Shown: positions 32,201-42,341, counted from the first letter of the stretch. The stretch: 64,000 nucleotides of DNA from CALMKX01 sp036274895 (GCA_036274895.1 DASUEU010000074.1:1-64000); one strand, 5' to 3'. Program-made: numbers and translations. The notes: generated from the sequence alone by a model not told the origin.

Positions 32201-34048
32201 GCCGTCGCTCGCGAAGATGCGGCCGTCGTAGTAGCCCACCATCACGCGGTTGGTGTTCGAGGGCGCCGAGGCGATGGCGGTGATGACGTTGGTGGTCTCG
32301 ATGTCGGGGAACACGGTGCCCGCGCCTCCCAGCACGGGGCTCACGATGGTCCAGGCCGAGCCGTCGTTGTCCGAGCGGTAGAGGCGGTTGGTGCCGAAGT
32401 AGAGGCGGTGGGTGCCCGCCGTCTCTTGGGTGATCGGCGGGTAGAAGGCCACCGGGTCTCCCGAATTCAGCGAGGGGTTGGTGATCCCCGGCCAGTTGCA
32501 GCAAACCGCGCCGTTGGTGGTGCGCCGCGGGTCCACCTGGTAGGCCACGTCGTACATCCGCTGGGCGCTGTCGAGGTCGATCACGGTCGAGGCCGAGTCA
32601 CTGTCGGTCAGGTGCTGCCACACCCGGGTGCCCGGCCACATGTTGGTGCCGTTGTCCTGGGTGCCGCCGATCACCCGGGTGGTCAGGGGCGAGGCGGTGA
32701 TCGACTGGAAGCCGGTGATCTGCAGGTCGTCGTTGCCGCTCTGCCAGCAGGAGCCGCCGTCCTCGCTGAAGTAGAAGCCGCCGTCGGTGGCCACGACCAT
32801 GCGGGTGGCGCTGCCCGCCACGGGGAAGGCCAAGGCGTGGTGGTCGGGGTGGATCTGGGGCCCGCCGACCTCGACCAGGTTGTTGCCCGCCGGGTTCCAG
32901 CGGTGGAGGTTCAAGCCGCCGAAGAAGAAGACGTTCGGGTCGGTGGGGTGGACCTCGAGCACGTGGGTGTAGCGGCTGTAGGCGTCCCGCGAGCTGGCGA
33001 CCACTTGGGTCCAGGAGGCGCCGGCGTCATTCGAGCGGTAGATCGGTGGCTGGCAGCTACTCAGGATGGCGCTCGAAGTGCAGTTGCCGAGCATGGCGTA
33101 GAGCACGGCCGGGCTGGCCGCGCTCGGGCGGTGGACGGCGACTTCGACGAAGTCGAAGGTGGTGGCGGTCGGGTTGGGCAGGCCGGGGCCCGCGGCCGGG
33201 CAGCCGGGCACGGCGATACCAGGGTTCAAGGGGCACCAGGAGTTGCCGCCGTTGGTGCTCTTGAAGACGCCCCGGGCGTCGATGCCGGCGTAGAGGGTCT
33301 GAGGGTCCTGGGGGTCCATCTCGAGGTCGGTGGGCCGGTTGCCGTTGCCCCCGGAGACGGTGAGCGGGCTCCAGCTGCCGCCGTTGTCGTTCGAGCGGAA
33401 CAGGCCGTAGCCGCTCGCCGGCACCGGAGCCGTGACCGTGGACTCCGAGGCCGAGGCGGTGACGCCGCTCGAGACGGCGATGTAGAGCCGCTTCGAGGAG
33501 CCCGACGTGGTGGGGTCGAGGAGGATGTCGTTGATCGAGCCGTACTTGAACTGCGAGCCGCCCGAGAGGGTCCAGGTGAAGCTGGGGATCTCCGAGCTGG
33601 TCCAGTGGCCGATCAAGAGGCCAGCGCCCCAGTAGGTGTCGCGCCGGCGGCTGTTCTCGCCGGTGCCGATGTAGAGGGTGCGGCACTCGGTGGCGTTGCA
33701 GTCGTCGAGCTTCAAGGCGCCGATCGACAGGGGCGCGTCGCCGATGGCGCCGGCGGCGGCAAGCTCCGAGTAGGGCTTCCAGGTCCGGCCGCCGTCCCGC
33801 GACTCCCACACGCCGCCGGTCGCCGTGCCGAGGTAGACGTTGTCCGGGTTATTGGGGTTGACGGCGATCACCGTCGCCCGGCCGCCGGCGTCCACCCGCG
33901 TCGAGTGCGGGTAGGTCTGGCCGTTGACGATCGGCGCCGGCCCGATCGGGTACCAGCTGGTGCCGTGGATCGTGGAGGCGGCGTGAGCCGCGCAAGCCGA
34001 GACGACGAGAAGAAGCGCTGACGCGCTGATCCAGGCTCTGCGACCCAT
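29243..34048 (-). CDS. Giant exported protein: BNR propeller, PKD-like domain and outer-membrane barrel
   Basis: A 1601-residue protein in one uninterrupted frame. Signal peptide 1-24; residues about 40-760 carry BNR/sortilin-like blades (GVWESRDGGRTWKPYSE, GVFKSTNGGNSWCPLNPG, ATDGGFYFSEDGGSCW). A Cys- and Gly-rich middle region includes a Gly9 run. A PKD-like domain sits near 1152-1245 (DAGEDRTVEVAGPVSLDGSA). About 350 C-terminal residues alternate like a porin barrel (INVQAGRVPVPYGLDNLL, LRLGLGFNRFELRG) and end in a beta-signal-like strand YVLLSLAVCVRP. The start is set by GGGAGGGAATGG and the signal peptide. Domain calls are by pattern. The protein looks self-anchored: propeller outside, barrel in the outer membrane. 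Confidence 0.8.
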   Translation of the reverse strand: MGRRAWISASALLLVVSACAAHAASTIHGTSWYPIGPAPIVNGQTYPHSTRVDAGGRATVIAVNPNNPDNVYLGTATGGVWESRDGGRTWKPYSELAAAGAIGDAPLSIGALKLDDCNATECRTLYIGTGENSRRRDTYWGAGLLIGHWTSSEIPSFTWTLSGGSQFKYGSINDILLDPTTSGSSKRLYIAVSSGVTASASESTVTAPVPASGYGLFRSNDNGGSWSPLTVSGGNGNRPTDLEMDPQDPQTLYAGIDARGVFKSTNGGNSWCPLNPGIAVPGCPAAGPGLPNPTATTFDFVEVAVHRPSAASPAVLYAMLGNCTSSAILSSCQPPIYRSNDAGASWTQVVASSRDAYSRYTHVLEVHPTDPNVFFFGGLNLHRWNPAGNNLVEVGGPQIHPDHHALAFPVAGSATRMVVATDGGFYFSEDGGSCWQSGNDDLQITGFQSITASPLTTRVIGGTQDNGTNMWPGTRVWQHLTDSDSASTVIDLDSAQRMYDVAYQVDPRRTTNGAVCCNWPGITNPSLNSGDPVAFYPPITQETAGTHRLYFGTNRLYRSDNDGSAWTIVSPVLGGAGTVFPDIETTNVITAIASAPSNTNRVMVGYYDGRIFASDGACDTMGCWSEVGNAGSGLPGAPVSRITFHPTDANVAWATYSGFGTAAHVWRGQRSGGTWTWTAKASGVPSRLPVNTIHIEVNDTQRLWLGTDAGIWKSTNGGDGWSKFSNGLPNVPVYDIALDETRGRVWAGTHGRGAFVLTQPMVSNYEGWVDGGIWDVPVYGTGFLPNQNCTMRLVRQDGTNCAMGSIDADGGTIRSDASGQLTTSRGGFYIDRPVAWGCLNGDCLGAIPISACNQPGNPLTSVIVDCGGLPGISLVTGCPQQANPPTSVLGLGGTNEVPGGPAAPCAGGGGGGGGGPAAPQSGALQLLHITPSLQVGDGSSRTLCTVAVRWSPGQGSRELIEAARDAINASPTCAAAGLTAQATGLGDVLGPGVEDPAPEDPRLMLEGPSLTGSHLITSISAPPGDAHGLCFNLGRLGNPLLNQLEIVRLRFATLPGGAAGGRLRIVENGPLGICDVSVPLAAGDSATAIAVKVTEAFRGPGIPGPQPGCPSRRNMRDVHQHGNSVIAVSAFDLGICVDDANVGFWLDPEEIENRHPAADAGEDRTVEVAGPVSLDGSASTDPDSSPGTADDLVDYEWLEIPPAGPAVSLGHGTLLPVPLAPGLHRLQLRVKDKAGLVDLDEALISVAPKRQLEATIFLNQAYAHADGPEIFGIPEDGTTDYHDVAVRLSYELSPKDLVVVQLASRARGEGILEDLRDDVELDWAFYRRQLTSQINVQAGRVPVPYGLDNLLRDDGTTRTLFELPTDLYGDLGPIPEAVDGALLGVELPLGSWQAELSLWAGGWDQFVRALGFPAALEGRAEQGLGGQAWLASSAHHLRLGLGFNRFELRGAPGFFDAEDSWKTALLSAEWDPGTVFLRGELLWADHPFRYPAVGLYPDGDTRAAALQLGVRPHPKLSLLAQASATRLEASGGPPLAPELELDVNQDLALGASWAFRPEVVLKLEIHDNEGYLGEERVIDLRTAGPEDSRYVLLSLAVCVRP

Positions 34049-34141
34049 GGTCCATTCCCTCCCAGAGTGATTGGGGCTTCGAGGATAGAGGCTCCAAAGG
34101 AGCGGGGGCGTTACGGCAGGGTCGAGGTCAGTTTCAGAGCA

Positions 34142-34167
34142 CCCGCCCGAAGTGCCTGGCACCTCGG
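34142..34167. repeat. R3 repeat, inverted copy upstream of the large gene
   Basis: These 26 bases are the exact reverse complement of 29,125-29,150 on the other side of the large gene. The core AAGTGCCTGGCACCT is itself nearly palindromic. A third copy with one mismatch is at 48,651-48,675. Confidence 0.85.
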
Positions 34168-34244
34168 GCGGCCTGGCCTAAGCGATTGCGGTCCTTGCCG
34201 AGGCGGTCAAGTTGCAGGGAAATCGACCGCCGGTCCAGGACAGA

Positions 34245-34586
34245 TCACTCGATCACGCAGTACTCGCCGCAGATGCAGCCCTGGCTGGGCACCCACCAGC
34301 AGGGAATGCAGCAGGTCAGCTCCGGATCGAGGCAGATGGGCGGGCACTGGGTGACGGCTTCGGGGGCCGGGATGCCGGCAAGGTCGAGATCCGCGGCAGC
34401 CTGCCGGCTGCTGGCGAGGGAGCGCAGGAACGTCTCCACCGAGGGCACGTCGGTCGCGGCGCTGGCGGCCCAATCGGTCAGCTCCAGAACCGGCATCGTT
34501 GACGGAGAGGAGAGGTGGGCGGTGTCGGCGATGGCAGGTCCGGTGAGGACGAGAGCGACCAGGAGAGGCAGGAAGGCGCGAGTCAT
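34245..34586 (-). CDS. Small exported Cys-rich protein
   Basis: A 113-residue protein with a signal peptide (MTRAFLPLLVALVLTGPAIA) and a C-terminal cysteine cluster: QCPPICLDPELTCC, IPCWWVPSQGCICGEYC, nine cysteines in about 40 residues. GGAAAGGA lies upstream of the ATG at 34,586. No family is recognised. The pattern suggests a disulfide-knotted or metal-binding peptide released from a propeptide (residues 22-75). It lies upstream of the large BNR/barrel gene on the same strand. A second exported Cys-rich protein is encoded at 45,416-45,901. Confidence 0.6.
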   Translation of the reverse strand: MTRAFLPLLVALVLTGPAIADTAHLSSPSTMPVLELTDWAASAATDVPSVETFLRSLASSRQAAADLDLAGIPAPEAVTQCPPICLDPELTCCIPCWWVPSQGCICGEYCVIE

Positions 34587-34858
34587 GGGGGTCCTTTCCA
34601 TTGACAGATCATCTCTGTCCTACGAAGAATGTGAAAATAGCTCCAGCAGTTGACGAGCATTCTAGGTCCCCTCGGCGAGCGACGCAAGCGCGTGGCGAAG
34701 CGCCGGGCTCACCACGGGAGCCGTCCGCGGGATGCCTCGGGAACAGGGGTGGCTGGCCGGTAACACCCTTGAGTGCTGGCGGCAGGGCGACGACTCCCGG
34801 CTGCCCGCGGTGCCAGGCAGGCACGAGGGGCGCTCAGATCAGGATCATGGAAGGCCGC

Positions 34859-34915
34859 TTCGTCCTTGGACAGGTTGAGCGCTTCCTCGATCAGTCTCGC
34901 CGTTGCGGTCGGCAT
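34859..34915 (-). pseudogene. Remnant of an addiction-module antitoxin (TIGR02574-like)
   Basis: The first 19 codons read MPTATARLIEEALNLSKDE, closely like the N-terminus of short addiction-module antitoxins; after that the frame turns into unrelated Pro/Arg-rich sequence. No partner toxin is present. The rest of the gap 34,587-35,004 shows nothing else that I can support. Confidence 0.4.
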
Positions 34916-35004
34916 GGCGGGAATCCCCGCCTCCTCGGGCCTGTCCCCCTTGCGCTAGGCTAGCCGCGCTGCAAAGAGTCCAACCTCGGTGGGGAGTCGC
35001 CACG

Positions 35005-37230
35005 ATGAAGCTGTCCAGAATCGCAATCGCGGGAACCTTCGGCTTCCTCTTCGTCCTCTCGGCCGGGGCGGTGCCGAAGTCGGCGCGGATGGAGATGTCA
35101 CACCTGGCCCAGGTGCGGCGGATCGAATCCGTGGACTATGCCCCGGACGGCAAGCTGCTGGTGTATGCCGTCTCCCGCGTGGACGCCGAGGCCGACCGCA
35201 TGGTCACCGAGATCAAGACGGTGCGGCCCATGGGCGGCGGCCTCGCCACCCTGGCCGAGGGCAGGTCCCCCCGCTTCTCGCCGGACGGCTCGAAGGTGGC
35301 TTACCTGGCCAAGAAGGGGGAGGCGAGCGCCCTCCACCTCTACGACCTGGCAACCGGCAAGAGCGAGGAGCTGGTGGCCTTCGAGGGCTCCGACCACTTC
35401 ATGGGCCACGAGGCGGACTTCTCCTTCGCCTGGGCCCCGGACGGCAAGTCCATCGCCTACCTGGCTGTGGAGCCTCGGGCCGCAGAGCCCGCGCAGCCCG
35501 AGTCGCGAGGGACTGAGCCGGCCGAGACCGCTTCCACAGCCACGGAGCCAAGTCCAGAGAAGCCCGATTCGAAGGAGCCCCGCCCAGAAGAACCGCGGCC
35601 CGATCCGGTGGTCATTTCCCGCATCCTCTACAAGACCCGCACCGGCTTCAGCCCCAACCGGCCCCTCCACGTCTGGGTGGTGGTCACCCAGGGCGCGGAG
35701 AAGGGCAAGGCCCGCCTGCTCACCCCGGGGCCCTGGGACGAGCACTCCCTGGCCTGGACCCCGGACTCCCGCCGCATCGTCTTCGTCAGCAACCGCTCGG
35801 CCGAGCCGGACGCCAACTACAGCGACGACCTCTGGGTCGTGGAGGTGGCGACCGGCACCGTGGCGCGCCTGACCCAGACCCCCGGTCCCGAGATGCACCC
35901 GGCCGTGTCCCCGGACGGTGAGTGGCTGGCCTTCCTGGCGATGAGCCGCGCCGTCAACACCAAGGACAGCCCGGCCGAGGACCAGCAGCTGTGGGTGCAG
36001 GCATTCGCCGGCGGCCCGCCGCAGAAGCTCTCGGCCGCGGTCGACCGGCGGGTCAACCGCTTCCTCTGGGAGCCGTCCAGCCAGTCTCTGTTGCTGACCG
36101 TCGACGACCAGGGCCGCACCCCGCTGCTGCGCCTCACGGTACCGTCGCCCAAGGCTGCCGGGCCGGTGCCGCCGCAGCCAAAGCTGGAACGGGTCCACGA
36201 GGGCTACTTCACCATCGGCGACCTCGCCCTCGACCCCCGCGGGCGCTTCCTCGCCTACGTGCGCTCGGCCTCGGCCCAGCCGCCGGAGGTCTTCCTGACC
36301 CAGCTGGGCGCCGGGCGCACCCATCAGGTCAGCCAGGAGCACAAGGACCTGGTCGCCTCCGTGCGCTTCGCCGAGGCGGACTCCTACACGGCCACCGCCC
36401 GCGACGGGGTCAAGCTCCAGGGCTTCGTGATGAAGCCTCCCGGGGTGCGGCCCGGCGTGCGCTACCCGGCCGTGCTGTGGATCCACGGCGGCCCCCACGG
36501 CATGCACAGCCACGCCTTCTCCGAGCGCACCCAGATCCTGGCGGCCCTCGGCTGGGGGGTGATCCTGCCCAACCCCCGGGGCTCGACCGGCTATGGCCAG
36601 GCCTTCGCCGACGGCACCCTCTCGGACTGGGGAGGTGGGGACTACCAGGACCTGATGGCGGCCCTGGACGGCGCCATCGCCCAGCACGACTGGATCGACC
36701 CCGGGCGCCTGGCAGTGGCCGGGGGCAGTTACGGCGGCTATATGACCAACTGGGTGGTGACCCAGACCGACCGCTTCAAGGCCGCGGTCTCCTGGGCCGG
36801 CCTCTCCAACTTGATCAGCTTCTACGGCACCTCGATCTACCCCGACCTGATCGAGGCCGAGTACGGGGAGCGGCCCTGGCAGAGGTGGGATGCTCTCTGG
36901 CAGGACTCCCCCCTGGCCCACGTGGCCAAGCTCAAGACGCCCCTGCTCCTGGTCCACGGCGAGAACGACAACGACGTGCCGATCGTCCAGGCCGAGGAGA
37001 TGTTCCTGGCCGCCAAGAAGCTCGGCGTACCGACCGAGCTGGTGCGCTACCCCGGCGAGGGTCACGGCATCAATCGCCCCTCCTTCCGGCGGGACTTCTA
37101 TCAGCGCACTCTCGCCTGGCTGGAGCGCCACCTGGGCCCGGCGCCACCCCAGGGTGCTCCCGAGGAGGCCGCGCCCAAGCCGCCGGCTTCCGGGACCGCT
37201 CAGCTGCCGGTCGAGCCACCCGAAAGATAG
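35005..37230 (+). CDS. Exported S9-family prolyl oligopeptidase-like peptidase
   Basis: A 741-residue protein with a signal peptide (about residues 1-22), a seven-bladed WD40/TolB-like propeller (SVDYAPDGKLLVYAVSRVDA, SPDGSKVAYLAKKG) and a C-terminal alpha/beta hydrolase domain. The triad is Ser575 in GGSYGGYMTNW, Asp655 in VHGENDNDVP and His687 in GEGHGINRP. A Glu/Pro-rich insertion near residues 155-200 in the propeller is unusual. ATG at 35,005 was chosen for the signal peptide, although there is no strong RBS. It is probably a periplasmic di/tri- or acylaminoacyl-peptidase acting on short peptides. Followed after 88 nt by the Calx-beta gene. Confidence 0.92.
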   Translation: MKLSRIAIAGTFGFLFVLSAGAVPKSARMEMSHLAQVRRIESVDYAPDGKLLVYAVSRVDAEADRMVTEIKTVRPMGGGLATLAEGRSPRFSPDGSKVAYLAKKGEASALHLYDLATGKSEELVAFEGSDHFMGHEADFSFAWAPDGKSIAYLAVEPRAAEPAQPESRGTEPAETASTATEPSPEKPDSKEPRPEEPRPDPVVISRILYKTRTGFSPNRPLHVWVVVTQGAEKGKARLLTPGPWDEHSLAWTPDSRRIVFVSNRSAEPDANYSDDLWVVEVATGTVARLTQTPGPEMHPAVSPDGEWLAFLAMSRAVNTKDSPAEDQQLWVQAFAGGPPQKLSAAVDRRVNRFLWEPSSQSLLLTVDDQGRTPLLRLTVPSPKAAGPVPPQPKLERVHEGYFTIGDLALDPRGRFLAYVRSASAQPPEVFLTQLGAGRTHQVSQEHKDLVASVRFAEADSYTATARDGVKLQGFVMKPPGVRPGVRYPAVLWIHGGPHGMHSHAFSERTQILAALGWGVILPNPRGSTGYGQAFADGTLSDWGGGDYQDLMAALDGAIAQHDWIDPGRLAVAGGSYGGYMTNWVVTQTDRFKAAVSWAGLSNLISFYGTSIYPDLIEAEYGERPWQRWDALWQDSPLAHVAKLKTPLLLVHGENDNDVPIVQAEEMFLAAKKLGVPTELVRYPGEGHGINRPSFRRDFYQRTLAWLERHLGPAPPQGAPEEAAPKPPASGTAQLPVEPPER

Positions 37231-37270
37231 TTGCAGTCGTCATCGGCGTGTCATCTGCCGTTCGCTACCT

Positions 37271-37311
37271 TCTCCTCCGACGAAACGGATCGGCCCCTTG
37301 GCCGGAGGAGA
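37271..37311 (+). promoter_or_regulatory. Hairpin that may sequester the Calx-beta gene's ribosome-binding site
   Basis: TCTCCTCCG (37,271-37,279) is perfectly complementary to CGGAGGAGA (37,303-37,311), which contains the Shine-Dalgarno sequence for the ATG at 37,319. The loop contains a smaller CGGCC/GGCCG pairing. In RNA this would hide the RBS, so translation could depend on temperature, a ligand, an sRNA or a passing ribosome. No known riboswitch class is recognised. Confidence 0.5.
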
Positions 37312-37318
37312 GATAGCG

Positions 37319-38971
<1,653 letters not shown>

Positions 38972-38997
38972 TCCGGCCCCTCACCCTGCCTCGAACG

Positions 38998-39040
38998 CGC
39001 CCCCTCTTCCGCTCGCCGGGGAGGGGGCGTCCCTCTTCTT
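38998..39040 (+). terminator. Candidate intrinsic terminator after the Calx-beta gene
   Basis: A perfect 9-bp stem CGCCCCCTC / GAGGGGGCG (38,998-39,006 and 39,021-39,029) with a 14-nt loop is followed by the pyrimidine-rich TCCCTCTTCTT. It lies 27 nt after the stop codon and before the thiolase promoter region. Confidence 0.55.
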
Positions 39041-39054
39041 GCCGCTTTGCGGCA

Positions 39055-39063
39055 TGGTATAAA
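39055..39063 (+). promoter_or_regulatory. Extended -10 element upstream of the thiolase gene
   Basis: TGGTATAAA matches an extended -10 (TGn-TATAAA). A start near 39,070 would place AAAGGAG at the very 5' end of the mRNA, with the ATG at 39,085. No -35 is clear. Confidence 0.4.
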
Positions 39064-39084
39064 GACGGCAAAGGAGAGCCACCC

Positions 39085-40527
39085 ATGGCCGCCGAGCCGA
39101 TCTCGAGCCCCGCGCCGATCCTGCGCCTGCCCCCCGTCAACGACGCCTCACTCCACGAAGAGATCTCCCTGCGCGCCGACACCGTCTCGACCCGGGTCGA
39201 GGTCAAGAAGGTGCGCGCGGTGGGCAAGAAGGCCCTGACCGGCAAGCACGGCCGGGTGGCCATCGTCGACGGCGCCCGCACTCCCTTCGCCAAGGCCGGC
39301 ACCGTGCTCAAGGAGATGGACGTGGTCGACCTCGCCGGGGTGGCCCTGGCCGAGCTGGTGGCGAAAACCGCCGTCGACCCGGACTCGATCGACCTGTCGA
39401 TCTTCGGCGTGGTGATCCCCTCCCTCGCCGCCCCGAATCTGGGGCGAGAAGCGGCTTTCCGGGCCTCCTTGCCCTTCACCGCCCAGGGCACCACGGTCAA
39501 CCTGGCCTGTGCCTCGGGCAACCGCGCCATCGCCTTCGGCGCCCAAGCCATCCTCTCGGGCGAGGCCGAGGTGGTCGTCGCCGGCGGCGCCGAGTCCCTC
39601 TCGAACGTCCCCATCACCTTCGGCAAGAGCGCGGCGGAGAAGTTCATGCGCCTGTCCAAGGCCCGCGGCCTGGGGCAGAAAGTGGGCGTCGCGGGGCAGT
39701 TCCGGCCCGCCGACTTCGCGCCGGTGGCGCCGGCCATCGCCGAGTACTCTACGGGTCAGACCATGGGCCAGTCCGCCGAGAAGATGGCCAAAGAGAATGA
39801 CATCTCCCGCCGGGCCCAAGACGAGCTGGCCCTGCTCTCCCACCGCCGGGCCGCCGTGGCCACCGCCGAGGGCCGCTTCGCCAGCCAGATCGCGCCGACC
39901 TTTCCGCCCCCCCGCCACGACCAGGCCGTGACGACCGACAACGGCGTGCGCGGCGATACCTCCTACGAGGCCCTCTCGCAGCTCAAGCCGGTCTTCGACC
40001 GCCGCTACGGCACGCTCACCGCTGGCAACTCGAGCCCGATCACCGACGGCGCCTCGGCCGTGCTGCTGATGAGCGAGGAGAGGGCCAAGGCCCTGGGCTA
40101 CACCCCGCTCGGCTACCTGCGCTCCTGGGCGGTGGCCGCCCTCGACCCCGCGGGGCAGCTGCTCCAGGGCCCGGCCTTCGCGGCCCCCGCGGCCCTGGAC
40201 GCGGCCGGCGTCAAGCTCGCCGACCTCGACCTGATCGAGATCCACGAGGCATTTGCCGCCCAGACCATCTCGACGCTCAAGGCCCTCGCCTCGAAGCAGT
40301 TTGGCGAGGAGGCCCTAGGGCGCAGCGGCGCGGTGGGCGCGGTGGACCTCGAGAAGGTCAACGTCAACGGCGGCTCGATCGCCATCGGCCACCCCTTCGG
40401 CGCCACCGGCGGCCGGGTGGTGCTCCAGCTGCTCTCCGAGCTGGGGCGGCGCGGTCTCCAGCTGGGGATGGTGACGGTGTGCGCGGCGGGCGGCCACGGC
40501 TTCGCCATGGTGCTGGAGCGCGACTGA
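39085..40527 (+). CDS. fadI: Acetyl-CoA acyltransferase (thiolase), FadI type
   Basis: A 480-residue thiolase, at the long end for the family because of an extra 55-residue N-terminal segment before VAIVDGARTPFAKAG. The nucleophilic Cys is in NLACASGNRAIAF. The later motifs are IEIHEAFAAQ, NVNGGSIAIGHPFGATGGR and VTVCAAGGHGFAMVLERD (acid/base Cys and His). FadI works with FadJ in fatty-acid beta-oxidation; the similarity to FadI rather than FadA is by recalled sequence. No fadJ is next to it. AAAGGAG lies upstream of the ATG. Convergent with the SpoIIE phosphatase (14-bp gap). Confidence 0.88.
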   Translation: MAAEPISSPAPILRLPPVNDASLHEEISLRADTVSTRVEVKKVRAVGKKALTGKHGRVAIVDGARTPFAKAGTVLKEMDVVDLAGVALAELVAKTAVDPDSIDLSIFGVVIPSLAAPNLGREAAFRASLPFTAQGTTVNLACASGNRAIAFGAQAILSGEAEVVVAGGAESLSNVPITFGKSAAEKFMRLSKARGLGQKVGVAGQFRPADFAPVAPAIAEYSTGQTMGQSAEKMAKENDISRRAQDELALLSHRRAAVATAEGRFASQIAPTFPPPRHDQAVTTDNGVRGDTSYEALSQLKPVFDRRYGTLTAGNSSPITDGASAVLLMSEERAKALGYTPLGYLRSWAVAALDPAGQLLQGPAFAAPAALDAAGVKLADLDLIEIHEAFAAQTISTLKALASKQFGEEALGRSGAVGAVDLEKVNVNGGSIAIGHPFGATGGRVVLQLLSELGRRGLQLGMVTVCAAGGHGFAMVLERD

Positions 40528-40541
40528 AGGTCGCCGGCCGT

Positions 40542-41699
40542 CTACACCGGCAAGGGCGGCCGGGGCGCCTCGCGCTCGATCAGCAGCAGGGTGACGTCAT
40601 CGCGCAGGGGCTCGCCGCCGAGGTGGGCCGCCAGCGCCTGCTGGACGCGCTCGTGGACCGCCCGGCAGTCGCCGCCGGCCGCCAGCAGCTCGGCCACCCG
40701 AGGGAAGCTGAAGGCGTTGCCCGTGGGGTCGATCGCCTCGGGCAGCCCGTCGGTGTAGAGCAGCAGGAGATCGCCGGGCGCCAGCTGCAGCGGCTCACAA
40801 AGCACTGGCAAGGGATCTTTGAGGCCGAGGGGAAGGCTGCCTCGGCCCAGCTCGACGATCGAGCCGTCCGCCCGGCGTAGCAGGGGAAAGGGGTGGCCGG
40901 CGAGGAAGTACTCGAGCAGGCCGGTCGCCGGGTCGAGCAGGGCGAAGAACAGCGTCAGGTAGTTGCGGCGATCGCCGGTACGGCAGAGGGTGCGGTTCAA
41001 GAGGCCATGCACACGCGCGCAGGTCGGCTCGACGTCGAGGGCGGTGCGGATGGTCGAGTGGGCGATCGCCATGACCAGCCCGGCGCCCATGCCGTGGCCG
41101 CTGGCGTCGGCGATGAACAGGGCCAGGCGGCCGTCCGGCAAGGGGTAGAGGTCGAAGGAGTCGCCTCCGACCTCGGCGGCGCTCTCGCTCGAATGGGCGA
41201 AGTGCCAGCCGGGTAGGGGTGGATCGGTCTTCGGCAGGAGGTCATGCTGGAGGGTGCGGGCGAGCTCGATCTCGTCGCGCACTCGGAGCTTGTCCACCAG
41301 CTCGAGGGTGAGCAGCAAGAACAGCCCGCCGATCGCCGCCATCGACCAGAACGAGGAGGTGTCGACGACCAGCTTCCAGCCCTCGCTGGCCTTGGAGCTC
41401 AGGTTGATCTCGAGGTCGAGCAGGCCGAAGAGGGCGGCGAGCAGCGACAGGCCGAAGAGCAGGCGCCGGGCCGGGGAGAGCCGGAAGGCGATGCCTACCA
41501 GCAGCAGTCGGGCGCGCTCGAAGAAGCGGGTCACCCGGTCCCGGGGCTCCTGGCCCGCCTGATCCCGGGTCAGGGCCTCGAAGGCCGAGGCGGCGTCCTG
41601 GTCGAAGAGGCGGCGGAAGTCCTCGCTCCTTAACCCCTCGGTGGCCTCGCGGACGAAAGCCCGCAAACGCCGGATCGGATGCTCCTCCCGCTTGGCCAT
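40542..41699 (-). CDS. Membrane SpoIIE/RsbU-type PP2C phosphatase
   Basis: A 385-residue protein. Two hydrophobic segments (about 80-100 and 117-137: LLFGLSLLAALFGLLDLEI, FWSMAAIGGLFLLLTLEL) anchor a cytoplasmic PP2C phosphatase domain starting with an RsbU-like linker (IELARTLQHDLLPKTDPPLP). Metal-binding motifs are AAEVGGDSFDLYPLPDGR, IADASGHGMGAGL and LLLYTDGLPEA. Such enzymes dephosphorylate anti-sigma antagonists or other Ser/Thr phosphoproteins. It is divergent from ECF/kinase module 3 with an 82-bp shared gap, so it may counteract that kinase; this is inference from position. Confidence 0.88.
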   Translation of the reverse strand: MAKREEHPIRRLRAFVREATEGLRSEDFRRLFDQDAASAFEALTRDQAGQEPRDRVTRFFERARLLLVGIAFRLSPARRLLFGLSLLAALFGLLDLEINLSSKASEGWKLVVDTSSFWSMAAIGGLFLLLTLELVDKLRVRDEIELARTLQHDLLPKTDPPLPGWHFAHSSESAAEVGGDSFDLYPLPDGRLALFIADASGHGMGAGLVMAIAHSTIRTALDVEPTCARVHGLLNRTLCRTGDRRNYLTLFFALLDPATGLLEYFLAGHPFPLLRRADGSIVELGRGSLPLGLKDPLPVLCEPLQLAPGDLLLLYTDGLPEAIDPTGNAFSFPRVAELLAAGGDCRAVHERVQQALAAHLGGEPLRDDVTLLLIEREAPRPPLPV

Positions 41700-41781
41700 G
41701 ACGAGCCGAGTCTACGGTGAGCAGGGCGCAAGGTTCTCCCAACGCGCTTAGAATCACCCTGCTCGACCGTGGAATCTCGAT

Positions 41782-42341
41782 ATGTCAAAAGCCGGAGAGG
41801 TCACCCAACTTTTAATCGCGTACGGCCAGGGCGAGGCCGGCGCCTTCGACCAGCTGCTGCCCCTGCTCTATGACGACTTGCGGCGGGTCGCCCGCCGCCA
41901 GCTCGCGCGGGGAGGGCGGCCCGACGGCGTGCTCGACACCACCGCCCTGGTCCACGAGTTCTACTTGAAGATGGTCGACCAGACCCGGGTCGACAGCCGC
42001 GACCGCGGTCACTTCCTGGCCATCGCCGCGCGCGCCATGCGCCAGGTGGTGATCGGCTTCGCCCGCCGGCAGGGCACCGCCAAGCGCGGCGGCGGGCGGA
42101 TGCAGACCACCCTCGAAGAGGGCCACATCGTGCTCGAGGACCAGGCGGAGTGGCTGCTCGCCCTGGACGCCGCCCTCTCCCGCCTGGCGGAGCACAGCCC
42201 GCGCCTGGCCCAGGTGGTGGAGTGCCGCTTCTTCGCCGGCCTGTCCGAAGAAGAGACCGCTGCCGCCCTCGAAGTCTCGCTGCGCACCGCGCAGCGAGAC
42301 TGGATGCGAGCGCGGGCCTGGCTGCAAGAAGAGCTGGGCCC

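Noticed and set aside
30968..34021. A 1000-codon plus-strand frame opposite the BNR/barrel gene
   Set aside because: Composition is Ala/Gly/Val/Arg with no signal peptide, motif or RBS, whereas the minus strand encodes clear BNR blades.
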